A stretch of 64,000 nt of DNA from NCBI RefSeq assembly GCF_003116815.1, contig NZ_QDKQ01000060.1, positions 1 to 64,000 of the forward strand, read 5' to 3'. The notes under the pieces are model-generated. The model was not told the origin of the DNA, made no database searches, and was given only the letters and a program-made list of their open reading frames with translations. How positions within the stretch are numbered: position 1 is the stretch's first letter; each line of letters starts with the position of its first letter. The stretch comes from Caulobacter endophyticus (GTDB lineage Bacteria; Pseudomonadota; Alphaproteobacteria; Caulobacterales; Caulobacteraceae). Below, in pieces: positions 24,869 to 34,536 of the stretch. A program made the position numbers and the translations under genes.

Positions 24869-25795
24869 ATGCCCCAGCTGAAAACTATCCTCCCCCAATC
24901 CGGCCGCGTCGCGGTCACCCTGGCCGTCGTCGCCGTCGCCGTGGTCGGGGGCAAGCGCCTCTGGGACCACTACCAGGTCGATCCCTGGACCCGTGACGGC
25001 CGCGTCCGCGCCGACATCGTCCAGGTCGCCCCCGACGTCTCGGGTCTGGTCACCGCCGTCCAGGTGGTCAACGACCAGACGGTCAAAGCCGGCCAGCCGC
25101 TGTTCTATGTCGACCGAGACCGTTACGCGCTTGCCCTGCGTCAGGCCGACGCGGCCGTTGCCGCCCAGAAGGCCCAACTGGCCCAGGCCCGTCGCGAGCT
25201 GGCCCGCAATCGCGTGCTGGGCGACCTTGTCGCTGGCGAAATCACCGAGCAGAGCCTGGCCAAGGTCGAGCAGGGGCAGGCCGCTTTGGCCCAGGCGCTC
25301 GCCGCCCGCGACCTGGCGGCCCTGAACCTGAAACGCACCCTGGTGGTCGCCCCCACCGACGGCTTTCTGTCGGACCTGACGTTGCGCACCGGTGACTACG
25401 TCACCGCCGGCAAGCCGGTGCTGGCCTTGATCGACAGCCGCTCCTACCGGGTCGAGGGCTACTTCGAGGAGACCAAGCTCAAGGGCCTGCACGTCGGCCA
25501 GAAGGTCAGCATCACGGTGATGGGCGAGGACAGGCCGCTGCACGGCCACATCCAGTCGATCGCGGCCGGCATCGAGGACCGTGACCGCGCCGCCGGCGCC
25601 AGCCTGTTGCCCAACGTCAATCCGACCTTCAGCTGGGTGCGCCTGGCCCAGCGCGTGCCCGTCCGCGTCGCCCTGGACGAGACGCCCAAGGACCTGCGCC
25701 TGATCGCCGGCCGCACAGCCACGGTCGCGGTGCTGGGCCAAGGAGATGGCGTGAGGGGCGAGGGCAAGGTCGTCGGCAAGGGAGCCGTCTCGTGA
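24869..25795 (+). CDS. HlyD-family periplasmic adaptor (AaeA/EmrA-like)
   Basis: 308 residues. One N-terminal membrane anchor (residues 13-30), then TRDGRVRADIVQVAPDVSGLV, the biotinyl-lipoyl-like half, an alpha-hairpin with Ala/Gln-rich coiled coil (about 85-145), and the second lipoyl half APTDGFLSDLTLRTGDYVTAGKP. It links the FUSC transporter to the outer-membrane factor. The ATG at 24869 lies 7 bases after the DUF1656 stop. Confidence 0.92.
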   Translation: MPQLKTILPQSGRVAVTLAVVAVAVVGGKRLWDHYQVDPWTRDGRVRADIVQVAPDVSGLVTAVQVVNDQTVKAGQPLFYVDRDRYALALRQADAAVAAQKAQLAQARRELARNRVLGDLVAGEITEQSLAKVEQGQAALAQALAARDLAALNLKRTLVVAPTDGFLSDLTLRTGDYVTAGKPVLALIDSRSYRVEGYFEETKLKGLHVGQKVSITVMGEDRPLHGHIQSIAAGIEDRDRAAGASLLPNVNPTFSWVRLAQRVPVRVALDETPKDLRLIAGRTATVAVLGQGDGVRGEGKVVGKGAVS

Positions 25796-27243
25796 CTATG
25801 ACCCGCACCCTGGCGGCGGCCGCCTCGCTGCTGGCGCTCGCCGCCTGCACGACCGTCGGCCCGACCTACAAGCGGCCCGACGCGGCCAAGATCAACGAGC
25901 CGGCCGCGCAAGCCCCGTTCATGGGCGCCGCCAGCGCCGCCGTCAGCCAGGACCCCGTCCCAGACGGCTGGTGGAAGCTCTATGACGACGAGACCCTGAA
26001 CGGACTGGTCGAACAAGCTCTGAGCGCCAATACGGACCTGCGTGTGGCCGCCGCCAACCTGGTCCGCGCCCGCGCCGTGGCCGGCGAGGCCGACGACGCC
26101 GGTGGTTTCTCGGTCGGCGCCTCGGGGGCGGCCATGCGCGCCCGCGAGTCCGGCGAGCAGTACCTGATGACCCAGCCCCTGCCGGTCGAGAACCTGGCTG
26201 ACGCCGGCGTGAAGGTCTCCTACCAGGTCGACCTCGTGGGCCGGCTCAAGCGCGCCGCCGAAGCCGCCCACGCCGACGCCGACGCCAGCCAGGCCGCCCT
26301 GGATCTGGCCCGCGTAAGCGTCGCCGCCGACGTCGCCCGCGCCTATGTCGACGCCTGCTCGGCCGGCCATGAGATTCACGTGGCCGAACATAGTCTGGCG
26401 CTCCAGCAGAAGAGCCTGGAGGTCACGGGCCGCCTGATCGCCGCCGGTCGCGGCACGGCGCTGGACGCGACTCGCGCCCGCGCCCAGGTCGACCTGCAGC
26501 GCGCCGCCATCCCCACCTTCGAGGCCCACCGCAAGGCCGCGCTCTACAAGCTGGCCGTGCTCACTGGAAAACCGCCCGCTGAGTTCCCCGAGGCCGTGGA
26601 GGACTGCGCCTCACCGCCGAAGCTCGCCCAGCCCCTGCCGGTCGGCGACGGCGCGGCGCTGCTCAAGCGTCGTCCCGACGTGCGCCAGGCCGAGCGCACC
26701 CTGGCCGGCGCCACCGCCCGCATCGGCGTGGCGCGCGGCGCGCTCTATCCGAACGTCAGCTTCGGCATGGGCGCGGGCTCGACGGGCCTGCTGGCTGACA
26801 TCGGCCAGCCCGCCGCCAACCGCTGGAGCCTGTCGGGCCTGATCTCCTGGACCCTGCCGGGCGAGGGCGAGCGCGCCCGCATCCGCGGGGCCGAAGCCGG
26901 CGCGGACGGGGCCCTGGCAAGGTTCGACGGAGTGGTGCTGAACGCCCTGCGCGAGACAGAGACGAGCCTGACCGCCTACGCCCACGAACTCGACCGCAAC
27001 GCCGCCCTGCGCGCCGCCCGCGACGAGGCCGTCAAGGCCGAGCGCCAAGCCGCCACGCTCTACAAGGCCGGCCGCGCGCCCTACCTTCAGGGGCTGGACG
27101 CACAGCGCACTCTAGCGGGTGCGGAGGCGGCTCTGGCGGCGTCGGATGCGGCCGTGGCGGCCGACCAGGTCAACCTGTTCCTGGCGCTGGGCGGCGGCTG
27201 GGAAACCGCGCCGCCGGTGAAGGTGGTGCAGGCGCAGCGCTAG
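25792..27243 (+). CDS. NodT-family outer-membrane efflux lipoprotein
   Basis: 483 residues. The lipobox is LALAAC (Cys19 from the GTG at 25792; an ATG two codons later is equally possible), followed by TTVGPTYKRPD, the classic NodT/OprM N-terminus. Two TolC-like repeats of helix and strand follow. The GTG overlaps the HlyD stop (GTGA). Completes a tripartite pump through the envelope with the FUSC and HlyD proteins. Confidence 0.93.
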   Translation: MTMTRTLAAAASLLALAACTTVGPTYKRPDAAKINEPAAQAPFMGAASAAVSQDPVPDGWWKLYDDETLNGLVEQALSANTDLRVAAANLVRARAVAGEADDAGGFSVGASGAAMRARESGEQYLMTQPLPVENLADAGVKVSYQVDLVGRLKRAAEAAHADADASQAALDLARVSVAADVARAYVDACSAGHEIHVAEHSLALQQKSLEVTGRLIAAGRGTALDATRARAQVDLQRAAIPTFEAHRKAALYKLAVLTGKPPAEFPEAVEDCASPPKLAQPLPVGDGAALLKRRPDVRQAERTLAGATARIGVARGALYPNVSFGMGAGSTGLLADIGQPAANRWSLSGLISWTLPGEGERARIRGAEAGADGALARFDGVVLNALRETETSLTAYAHELDRNAALRAARDEAVKAERQAATLYKAGRAPYLQGLDAQRTLAGAEAALAASDAAVAADQVNLFLALGGGWETAPPVKVVQAQR

Positions 27244-27428
27244 GAGAGGGCGAGCTCTCTCCGTGAAGGGGGAAGCCATGGGAACCGGATGCCGAGCTCG
27301 GCCCCTCGATCAAGCCACCAGAAGCCGCCGCCCACGGCGGCCGACGCTCAGACGGCGGCTGAACTTGAAAAGTCCCAGCAGGCTGACCGATGGATCCTCG
27401 CCACATGGGCGAGGAAGGCGCTCGTTCA

Positions 27429-27475
27429 GATCCTCCCTTTCTGGGGGAGGTGGCCTGGAGGGCCGGAGGGGGGTC
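27429..27475 (-). repeat. CCTCCCCC-type intergenic palindromic repeat (copy 1)
   Basis: Read on minus: CCCCCTCCGGCCCTCC-AGGCCACCTCCCCC-AGAAAGGGAGGATCT. It matches repeat units at 41661-41705 and 47561-47610 almost base for base. It abuts the 3' end of the Hsp70-like gene. Confidence 0.8.
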
Positions 27476-28796
27476 ACCCCGGCGCCCGCTCGCTCCAGAG
27501 GTCGAGGTCGTTCTCATGTCCGATCAGCGCCAGGCCCGAGGCGATCGACTCGAACTCGCCGCCGCTCTCGATCCGTTCCGCACCGAACCGGCGCAGGAAG
27601 ATCTCACGCACCGCCGGCACGAAGGAGGAGCCCCCGGTCAGGAACACCCGGTCGACGCCCCCGGCCGTCAGGCCCGAGCGCTCCAGCGCTTGGTCAACGG
27701 CCGTCTCGATGGCCTTCAGTTCCGGGGCGATCCAGCTTTCGAACTCAGTCCGGGCGACGTCGCGTTCGATCACCACCGAGCCCGCCCTGAACGAGAACCG
27801 CGCCTCTTCCTTGCCTGACAGCGCCTCCTTCAGGCTCGAAACCGAACGGTAGAGGGCGTAGCCGTGATTGTCGTCGAGCACCTCGATCAGCCGGGCGATC
27901 TTCTCGGGTTCGACCGCCGTGCGCTCCAGGGCGCGGATGTCGCGCATGTCCTTGGAGGCCCGCAGCATGGCCAGTTGGTCCCAGCGGGCGAAGGCCGTGT
28001 AGTAGCGCTGCGGGATCGGCAGGCGGCTGGACATGGCCTTGTAGAGGCTGCCCTTGCCCAGTTCCGGCGACACCACATTGTCGATGATCCGGTAGTCGAA
28101 GGCGTCGCCGGCCACGCCGACGCCCGAGCGCGCAAGAGGAACCGAGCGCAGCTGGCCGCCTTGGCGCTCGAACCGCACGATCGAGAAGTCGCTGGTGCCG
28201 CCGCCGAAGTCGGCCACCAGCACCGTGGCGTCCTCCTTCAGCTGGCGGGCGAAGAAGAAGGCCGCGCCGACCGGTTCGTGGGCGTAGCGGATGTCGGTGA
28301 AGCCCAGGCGCTCGAAGGCGGCCTCGTAGCGCTTCAGGGCCAGGGCCTCGTCGGGGTTGCCGCCGGCGAAGGTCACCGGCCGGCCGACGATCACGCGCGG
28401 CGGCAGGTCGGCCATCTGGCCCTGCGCATGGTCGCGCAGCTTGAACAGGAACGCCGCCAGCAGGTCTTCGAACTGGTAGCGCTTGTCGAGGATCTTGGTC
28501 TCGGTAAAGGCCGCGCTGGCCGCGAACGTCTTGAACGACTGGACGAAGCGGGTCTCGAGCGGGTCTTCGACATAGGCTTCGATCGCCCAGGGGCCGGCCT
28601 CGATGACGCGCTCGGTCGGACGGCCGTCCGGGCCGGCCATCGAATGGAAGCTCAGCGCCGAGCGGAAGGCGAAGATGTCCTTATCGCCGACGGGAAAGCG
28701 CACCAGGCGCGCGGGGCCTTGGCCGTCGGCGATGGCGACGACGGTGTTGGTGGTGCCAAAATCGATGCCGATCGTCGGCTGGACGGCGGACGTCAT
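27474..28796 (-). CDS. Hsp70-family protein (YegD-like)
   Basis: 440 residues, so it lacks most of the Hsp70 substrate domain. ATPase motifs are clear: phosphate 1 IGIDFGTTNTVVA (9-21), phosphate 2 VLVADFGGGTSDFSIV, and the adenosine motif FLTGGSSFVPAVREIF near the C-terminus. E. coli YegD is a similar short actin-fold relative with no settled client. Monocistronic on minus; divergent from the chemoreceptor gene. Confidence 0.88.
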   Translation of the reverse strand: MTSAVQPTIGIDFGTTNTVVAIADGQGPARLVRFPVGDKDIFAFRSALSFHSMAGPDGRPTERVIEAGPWAIEAYVEDPLETRFVQSFKTFAASAAFTETKILDKRYQFEDLLAAFLFKLRDHAQGQMADLPPRVIVGRPVTFAGGNPDEALALKRYEAAFERLGFTDIRYAHEPVGAAFFFARQLKEDATVLVADFGGGTSDFSIVRFERQGGQLRSVPLARSGVGVAGDAFDYRIIDNVVSPELGKGSLYKAMSSRLPIPQRYYTAFARWDQLAMLRASKDMRDIRALERTAVEPEKIARLIEVLDDNHGYALYRSVSSLKEALSGKEEARFSFRAGSVVIERDVARTEFESWIAPELKAIETAVDQALERSGLTAGGVDRVFLTGGSSFVPAVREIFLRRFGAERIESGGEFESIASGLALIGHENDLDLWSERAPG

Positions 28797-28950
28797 GGGG
28801 AAGCTCGGGCCGGGGAGGGGGTCGTGCGTCCTACAGCCATCAGCGCAGGGGTCAAGCGACTTAACGGGGTTTTTACGTCGCAGCCGAAAAACTGCGTTCG
28901 ACTACCGCGAATCCGGCGTGGACCAGACAAACATCCGGGGGGAAACGAAC

Positions 28951-30771
28951 ATGAAGCTCGACGATCTCAAGATCGCGTCGAAGGTCGCCCTGCCGGCCGT
29001 CGTGCTGGGCGTGGCCGTGCTGGCCTGTACGGGCCTGGGCGTCTGGCAGCAGAAGAGCCTGGACGCCGCCACCAGCCGCCTCGTCGAGCACCGCGCGCCC
29101 GCCGAAGTCCAGTCGGCACGCTTCAGCCGGCGCCTTGCCATGATGGGTCACGCCGCCCACCGCACCGTCACCTACGACGCTGGTTCCGAACAGGCCCAGG
29201 CCGCCTCGAGAGAGCTCGACAAGGTCTATGCCGAGGGCAAGGACAGTCTCGACAAGATGACCGGCTTCGACCCGGCGATCGCCGACAGGGCCGAGAGTTT
29301 CCGCGCCCGCATCGACGCTCTCTACGGCGAGGCGCGCGGCGCGGCGGACAAAGGCTTGTCCAACGATGACACCGGTGCCATGGCGCAACTGGCCGTCATG
29401 GATCCCGCGATCGACGGCCTCGCCAAGGATGTGAAGGCCTGGGGCGACGGCTATCACGAGGAGACTGACGCCATGGTCACGGCCGCCCGCGCCGAGGCGC
29501 AGCGCGGCGTGCTGCTGACCCTGCTGTTCGGCGTCGCGGCGGCCCTGGGCGGCGTGGCCTTCGCGCTCTGGATAGGTGCGGTGAAGATCTCGCGACCCGT
29601 GGCCGTGCTGTCGCGGGCCATGAACGACCTGGCCGAGGGCCGCCTGGAGACCGCCGTGGCCGGCGCCGGCCGCCGCGACGAGGTCGGGTTGATGGCCAAG
29701 GCCGTGCAGGTCTTCAAGGACAACGCCCTGGCCCTGAAAAGCGCCCAGGCCGAGCAGGCCCGCTCCCGTGTCGCCAGCGACGAGGAGCGCGGCCGCAACG
29801 AGCAGGCCCGCGAGGCCGCCGCCCGCGAGCAGGCCTTCGTCATGGAGACCATCGCCGACGGCCTGTCGCGCCTGTCGCGTGGCGACCTGACCGTGCGCGT
29901 GACCGAGGCTTTCCCGGATGGCTATCACCAGCTTCGCGATGACTTCAATGCCGCCATGGGCCACCTGGACGAGGCCATGGGTCAGATCCTGGCCGCCGTG
30001 GACGGCATCGGCCGGGGCTCGGACGAGATCGCCGCCGCCGCCGACCACACCGCCCGCCGCAGCGAGCAGCAGGCCGCTAGCCTGGAAGAAACCGCCGCCG
30101 CCCTGGACGAGATCACCGCCACCGTCCGTCGCGCCTCGCAGGGCGCCGGCGAGGCCGCCCGCGTGGTCGGCTCGGCCCGGGGCGACGCCGAGCGCTCCGG
30201 CGAAGTGGTGCGCGGCGCCGTCGAGGCCATGACCGGCATCGAAAGCTCCTCGCGCCAGATCGGCCAGATCATCGGCGTCATCGACGAAATCGCCTTCCAA
30301 ACCAACCTGTTGGCTCTCAACGCCGGGGTCGAGGCCGCCCGGGCCGGAGAGGCGGGGCGCGGCTTCGCCGTCGTCGCCCAGGAGGTGCGCGCGCTCGCCC
30401 AGCGCAGCGCCGACGCCGCCAAGGAGATCAAGACCCTGATCTCGACCTCGGCCCGCCAGGTCGACGAGGGCGTCAAGCTGGTCGGCCAGACCGGCGAGGC
30501 CCTGGAAGGCATCGTCTGCAAGGTCGGCGAGATCGACGCCCTGGTGCGCGAACTGGCGGCTTCCGCCGGCGAGCAGGCCACCGGCCTCAACGAGGTCAAT
30601 TCGGCCGTGAACCAGATGGACCAGGGCGTGCAGCAGAACGCCGCCATGGTCGAGGAGGCCAACGCCGTCGCCCACGCCCTCAAGAGCGAAATCGTCGGCC
30701 TGGTCGAGATGACGGAGCGGTTTCGGGTGTCCAGCGCGAGACAGGCGCGGAGCTTTCGCATGGCGGGGTAG
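28951..30771 (+). CDS. Methyl-accepting chemotaxis protein
   Basis: 606 residues. Membrane spans near residues 12-31 and 188-211 bracket a helical periplasmic sensor domain of about 155 residues; a HAMP domain (SRPVAVLSRAMNDLAEGRLE) follows, then a second HAMP-like/linker region and the signalling hairpin DEIAFQTNLLALNAGVEAARAGEAGRG with flanking methylation helices. No C-terminal NWETF-type CheR tether. GGGGGGAAACGAAC precedes the ATG. Ligand unknown. Confidence 0.92.
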   Translation: MKLDDLKIASKVALPAVVLGVAVLACTGLGVWQQKSLDAATSRLVEHRAPAEVQSARFSRRLAMMGHAAHRTVTYDAGSEQAQAASRELDKVYAEGKDSLDKMTGFDPAIADRAESFRARIDALYGEARGAADKGLSNDDTGAMAQLAVMDPAIDGLAKDVKAWGDGYHEETDAMVTAARAEAQRGVLLTLLFGVAAALGGVAFALWIGAVKISRPVAVLSRAMNDLAEGRLETAVAGAGRRDEVGLMAKAVQVFKDNALALKSAQAEQARSRVASDEERGRNEQAREAAAREQAFVMETIADGLSRLSRGDLTVRVTEAFPDGYHQLRDDFNAAMGHLDEAMGQILAAVDGIGRGSDEIAAAADHTARRSEQQAASLEETAAALDEITATVRRASQGAGEAARVVGSARGDAERSGEVVRGAVEAMTGIESSSRQIGQIIGVIDEIAFQTNLLALNAGVEAARAGEAGRGFAVVAQEVRALAQRSADAAKEIKTLISTSARQVDEGVKLVGQTGEALEGIVCKVGEIDALVRELAASAGEQATGLNEVNSAVNQMDQGVQQNAAMVEEANAVAHALKSEIVGLVEMTERFRVSSARQARSFRMAG

Positions 30772-30838
30772 GACTTCGTCGCATTGACATTTGGCCCGCG
30801 CACCCGTCCTTGGCGCGCTCACTTGAAAGGGCCGGCCT

Positions 30839-32017
30839 TTGGAACAGTTCGACGTCGTGGTGCTGGGAGCCGGCGCGGCCGGCATGATGTGCGCCATCGA
30901 GGCCGGCAAACGCGGTCGCAGCGTGCTGATCGTCGACCACGCCAAGGCGGCGGGCGAGAAGATCCGCATCAGCGGCGGCGGCCGCTGCAACTTCACCAAT
31001 GTCGGCGCGACGCCCGCCAACTTCCTGTCGGCCAATCCGAAGTTCTGCGTCTCGGCCCTGCGCCGCTATCGCCCGGCCAACTTCATCGATCTGGTTAAGA
31101 AGCACGGCATCGCCTTCCACGAGAAGACGCTGGGCCAGCTGTTCTGCGACGGCTCCTCCAAGGAGATCATCGCCATGCTGCTGGACGAGATGGCCGAGGC
31201 CGGCGTCGTGCTGCGCCTGGAAACGGCGATTCAGGGCGTCGACAGGCAAGGCGAGGGTTTCGTTGTGGAGCTGTCGAGCGGCGCGGTCGCCTGCGCCTCG
31301 CTGGTGGTCGCCACCGGCGGCAAGTCGATCCCGAAGATGGGCGCGACGGGCGTGGGCTATGAAATCGCGCGGCAGTTCGGCCTGGCCATCATCGAGCCGC
31401 GTCCGGCCCTGGTGCCGCTGACCTTCGAGGCACGCACGCTTGAAAGGCTTTCGCCCCTGTCGGGCGTGTCGGTCGACGCCGTGGTGGCCAGCGGCAAGAC
31501 CAAGTTCCGCGAAGGCATGCTGTTCACTCACCGGGGCCTGTCGGGCCCGTCGATCCTGCAGATCTCGTCCTATTGGCGCGAGGGCGGCGAGATCACGGTC
31601 GACATGGCGCCGGGCGTCGACGTTTTCGCCGCGCTGAAGGCCGAGCGTTCGACCAATGGCCGTCGCGCGCTGCACACCGTGCTGGGCGAGATCGTGCCCA
31701 AGCGGCTGGCCCAGAAGATCGTCGAGGACGAGGGCATCGCCGGTAACATCGCCGACTGTTCGGACAAGGTGCTGGCCCGTGTCGGCGGCGTCGTCAACGC
31801 CTGGACCTTCAAGCCGGTGGGCTCGGAAGGCTATCGCACGGCGGAAGTGACGCTGGGCGGGATCGACACCGATGAGCTGGATTCCCGCTCGATGATGGCC
31901 AAGTCCGTGCCGGGCCTGCACTTCATCGGCGAGGTTGTCGACGTGACTGGCTGGCTCGGCGGCTATAACTTCCAGTGGGCCTGGGCGTCGGGCTGGTGCG
32001 CAGGGCAGGCGGTCTAG
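30839..32017 (+). CDS. BaiN/HI0933-family NAD(P)/FAD-dependent oxidoreductase
   Basis: 392 residues. FAD-binding GAGAAGMMCAIEAGKRG (10-26), the family-specific KIRISGGGRCNFTN, ATGGKSIPKMGATGVGYEIA, and the C-terminal GEVVDVTGWLGGYNFQWAWASG. This matches the YhiN/HI0933 group of flavoproteins of mostly unknown substrate. The start is TTG at 30839 with GAAAGG upstream; no ATG fits. Convergent with the helicase gene. Confidence 0.88.
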   Translation: MEQFDVVVLGAGAAGMMCAIEAGKRGRSVLIVDHAKAAGEKIRISGGGRCNFTNVGATPANFLSANPKFCVSALRRYRPANFIDLVKKHGIAFHEKTLGQLFCDGSSKEIIAMLLDEMAEAGVVLRLETAIQGVDRQGEGFVVELSSGAVACASLVVATGGKSIPKMGATGVGYEIARQFGLAIIEPRPALVPLTFEARTLERLSPLSGVSVDAVVASGKTKFREGMLFTHRGLSGPSILQISSYWREGGEITVDMAPGVDVFAALKAERSTNGRRALHTVLGEIVPKRLAQKIVEDEGIAGNIADCSDKVLARVGGVVNAWTFKPVGSEGYRTAEVTLGGIDTDELDSRSMMAKSVPGLHFIGEVVDVTGWLGGYNFQWAWASGWCAGQAV

Positions 32018-32057
32018 AACCGGCCCGTCGGCTCGGCGGCGCCGTCGCCAAACGAAA

Positions 32058-32077
32058 GAGGGGGCTTTCGCCCCCTC
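32058..32077 (-). terminator. Hairpin terminator of the helicase gene
   Basis: Perfect 8-bp stem GAGGGGGC / GCCCCCTC with a TTTC/GAAA tetraloop; on minus it is followed by TTTCGTTT. It lies between convergent genes and may serve both. Confidence 0.7.
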
Positions 32078-32083
32078 GGAAAA

Positions 32084-34216
32084 CTACTTCTTCTTGAACG
32101 GCTTCGGCTTGCCGCCGAACTCGCCCTTGGCCTTGAAGGGCTTGGGGCCCTTGAACGCCGGCTTGTCGCCGAAGGCGGGCTTGGCCTTGTAGGGCTTGGC
32201 CGGAGCGTCGCCGAACGCCTTGGGGGCGCGGGGCTTGTACTCGCGCGGACCGTCGGCGTTGTCGCGGCCTTCGGCGCGCGGCTTGTAGGCTCGCTTAGGC
32301 GCGCCGTCGCTTTCGATCGGCGAGTAGGGGCGCGGGGCCTCGTCGCGATCGCGCGGCTTGAAGTCGCGCGGCGGGCGCGGCTTGTAGTCGCCCTTCGGCT
32401 CGTCGCCGCGGCCGTACGGCTTGGCGCCGCTCACGCCGTCGCGGTCGTAGCCGCCCTGGCGCGGAGCGCGGGGAGCGCGGGGTGCGTCGTCGTAGTTGCG
32501 CGGACCACGGGGCGGACGCGAGTCGCCGTCGAAGTCACGCGGCGGACGCGGCGCGCGCGGACCGTCGCCGCGCGGGGCCGGCGCCGTGGTCGGGGTGATC
32601 TGGACGTCCTCGCGCACAGTGGTCTGCACCGCCGCGCCGAACTTCACAGCCGCCTCGGCCGAGATCTCGAACTTGGTGTCGTAATCGAAGATCCGGATCG
32701 AGCCGATGTCTTTCTTGGTGATGTGGCCCTGGCGGCAGATCAGCGGGATCAGCCACTTGGGATCGGCGTTGCCGCGACGGCCGACGCTGATGCGGAACCA
32801 CTCCGAGCCGTCCATGCTGACGCGCGGCTCGCGCTCCGGGCGGTCGCCGTACTCGCGGGGCTCGCGCGGCTCACGCGAGCGCGGACCCGGATCGGCGCCG
32901 TGGCGCGGATCGTCATAGATTTCTTCCGGGGCCGGCAGCTTGGCGCGACGGGTGCGGATCAGGGCCGCGGCGATCTCGGTCGGGGTGCGCTTGGCCAGCA
33001 TGGCTTCGGCCAGGGCCAGATCTTCCTCGTTGGTGGCTTCCAGGAAGATCGGATCGTCGAGCAGGCGCTCGGTGTCCTTGGCGCGGATCTCGTCGGCGCT
33101 CGGAGCGCCGCCCCAGACGCCTTCGACGCCGGCGGCGAACAGCAACTGCTCAGCCTTGCGGCGGCGGGTATAGGGCACGACGAGCGCCGAGACGCCCTTC
33201 TTGCCGGCCCGGCCGGTGCGGCCCGAACGGTGCAGCAGGGTGGCCTTGTTGACCGGCAGTTCGGCGTGGATGACGAGGCCCAGGTCCGGCAGGTCTAGGC
33301 CGCGGGCGGCGACGTCGGTGGCGACGCAGACGCGGGCGTGCCCGTCGCGCAGGGCCTGCAGGGCGTCGGCGCGTTCGCGCTGGCTCAGTTCGCCGGAGAG
33401 GCCGACGACGTCGAAGCCGCGTTCGCGCAGCTTGCTGTGCAGCGAGCGGACGCTTTCGCGGGTGTTGGCGAACACCAGGGCGCCGGGGCTTTCGAAATAG
33501 CGCAGCAGGTTGACGACCGCGTGCTCGGTCTCGTTCGGCGCCACGCGCACGGCGCGGTACTCGATGTCGCGGTGCGGCTCGTTGCGGTCGATGGTGTCGA
33601 TGCGCAGGGCGTCGTTCTGGTAGTTCTTGGCCAGGGCGATGATGTCGCGCGCCAGGGTCGCCGAGAACAGCAGGGTGCGCCGGTCGGCCGGGGCGGCGTC
33701 GAGGATGAACTCGAGGTCCTCGCGGAAGCCCATGTCGAGCATCTCGTCGGCCTCGTCGAGGACGGCGACCTTCAGCTCGGAGAGATCCAGGTGGCCGCGC
33801 TCGATGTGGTCGCGCAGGCGGCCCGGGGTGCCGACGACGATGTGGGCGCCGAAGTTCAGGGCGCGCTGCTCGCGGCGGGCGTCCATGCCGCCGACGCAGT
33901 TGACGACCGTGGCGCCGGCCTGGGCGTAGAGCCATTCCAGTTCGCGATTGACCTGCATGGCCAGTTCGCGGGTCGGGGCGATGACCAGGGCCATCGGCAG
34001 GCCTGCCTTGGGCAGGCGCTCGGCCTCGCCCAGCAGGGTCGGGGCTGCGGCCAGGCCGAAGGCCACGGTCTTGCCCGAGCCGGTCTGGGCGCTGACCAGC
34101 AGGTCGCGGCCTTCGGCGCCGGCTTCCAGCACGGCGGCCTGTACGGGGGTGGGCTCGGCGTAACCCTGAGCAGCGAGCGCCCGCTCAAGAGCGGGGTGGG
34201 AGGCGGGGAAGGGCAT
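32084..34216 (-). CDS. DEAD-box RNA helicase with DbpA-type RNA-binding domain and basic tail
   Basis: 710 residues. Motifs in order: Q motif (GYAEPTPVQ, 18-26), I AQTGSGKT (43-50), II DEAD in VLDEADEMLDMGF, III SAT, then helicase C with HRSGRTGRAG. Residues about 480-550 form a DbpA RNA-binding domain (WFRISVGRRGNADPKWLIPLICRQGHITKKDIGSIRI). The last 150 residues are Arg/Gly/Asp/Pro-rich and end in Lys/Pro/Phe repeats. The ATG at 34216 starts at the conserved core; a GTG at 34321 would add an unlikely N-terminus. Role probably ribosome assembly or mRNA decay. Confidence 0.92.
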   Translation of the reverse strand: MPFPASHPALERALAAQGYAEPTPVQAAVLEAGAEGRDLLVSAQTGSGKTVAFGLAAAPTLLGEAERLPKAGLPMALVIAPTRELAMQVNRELEWLYAQAGATVVNCVGGMDARREQRALNFGAHIVVGTPGRLRDHIERGHLDLSELKVAVLDEADEMLDMGFREDLEFILDAAPADRRTLLFSATLARDIIALAKNYQNDALRIDTIDRNEPHRDIEYRAVRVAPNETEHAVVNLLRYFESPGALVFANTRESVRSLHSKLRERGFDVVGLSGELSQRERADALQALRDGHARVCVATDVAARGLDLPDLGLVIHAELPVNKATLLHRSGRTGRAGKKGVSALVVPYTRRRKAEQLLFAAGVEGVWGGAPSADEIRAKDTERLLDDPIFLEATNEEDLALAEAMLAKRTPTEIAAALIRTRRAKLPAPEEIYDDPRHGADPGPRSREPREPREYGDRPEREPRVSMDGSEWFRISVGRRGNADPKWLIPLICRQGHITKKDIGSIRIFDYDTKFEISAEAAVKFGAAVQTTVREDVQITPTTAPAPRGDGPRAPRPPRDFDGDSRPPRGPRNYDDAPRAPRAPRQGGYDRDGVSGAKPYGRGDEPKGDYKPRPPRDFKPRDRDEAPRPYSPIESDGAPKRAYKPRAEGRDNADGPREYKPRAPKAFGDAPAKPYKAKPAFGDKPAFKGPKPFKAKGEFGGKPKPFKKK

Positions 34217-34480
34217 CTTGGTCCAGTTCGATTCTGCAGGCGGCGAGCACACAAAAACGCCCGCGGCCTGCGCCACGACCAAATTACGACCCCGTTGTCC
34301 CGGACCCGTCTGATTGGTCACTTGTCATGAAAATAAACCTCTCCGGCCGCCAAAACGAGCCGTTTGCGCCAGCGAGGAAATTTGCAAGGGCGCGTTAAGA
34401 CGCCAAACCGACGCGAAAGGCAAGGGGCGGCCGACGATTAGCGCCGACTGCGGCGCTTTGGCCGCAGGCGCCTCAATGAG
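34217..34480. promoter_or_regulatory. Leader/promoter region of the helicase gene
   Basis: About 265 bases without a gene between the helicase start and the pstS terminator. It is AT-richer, with CAAAAACGCCCGCGGCC and AAAATAAACC tracts. A long leader would fit cold-regulated DEAD-box genes, but no specific element was recognised. Confidence 0.35.
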
Positions 34481-34516
34481 AAACGCCCCGCCCGGAGGTC
34501 CGGACGGGGCGTCTTT
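34481..34516 (-). terminator. Rho-independent terminator downstream of pstS
   Basis: On minus: GACGCCCCGTCCGG-ACCT-CCGGGCGGGGCGTTT. A long GC stem with a 4-base loop, ending in TTTCTC, 21 bases beyond the pstS stop. Confidence 0.85.
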
Positions 34517-34536
34517 CAAGGTGGCGACCGAGGCGA

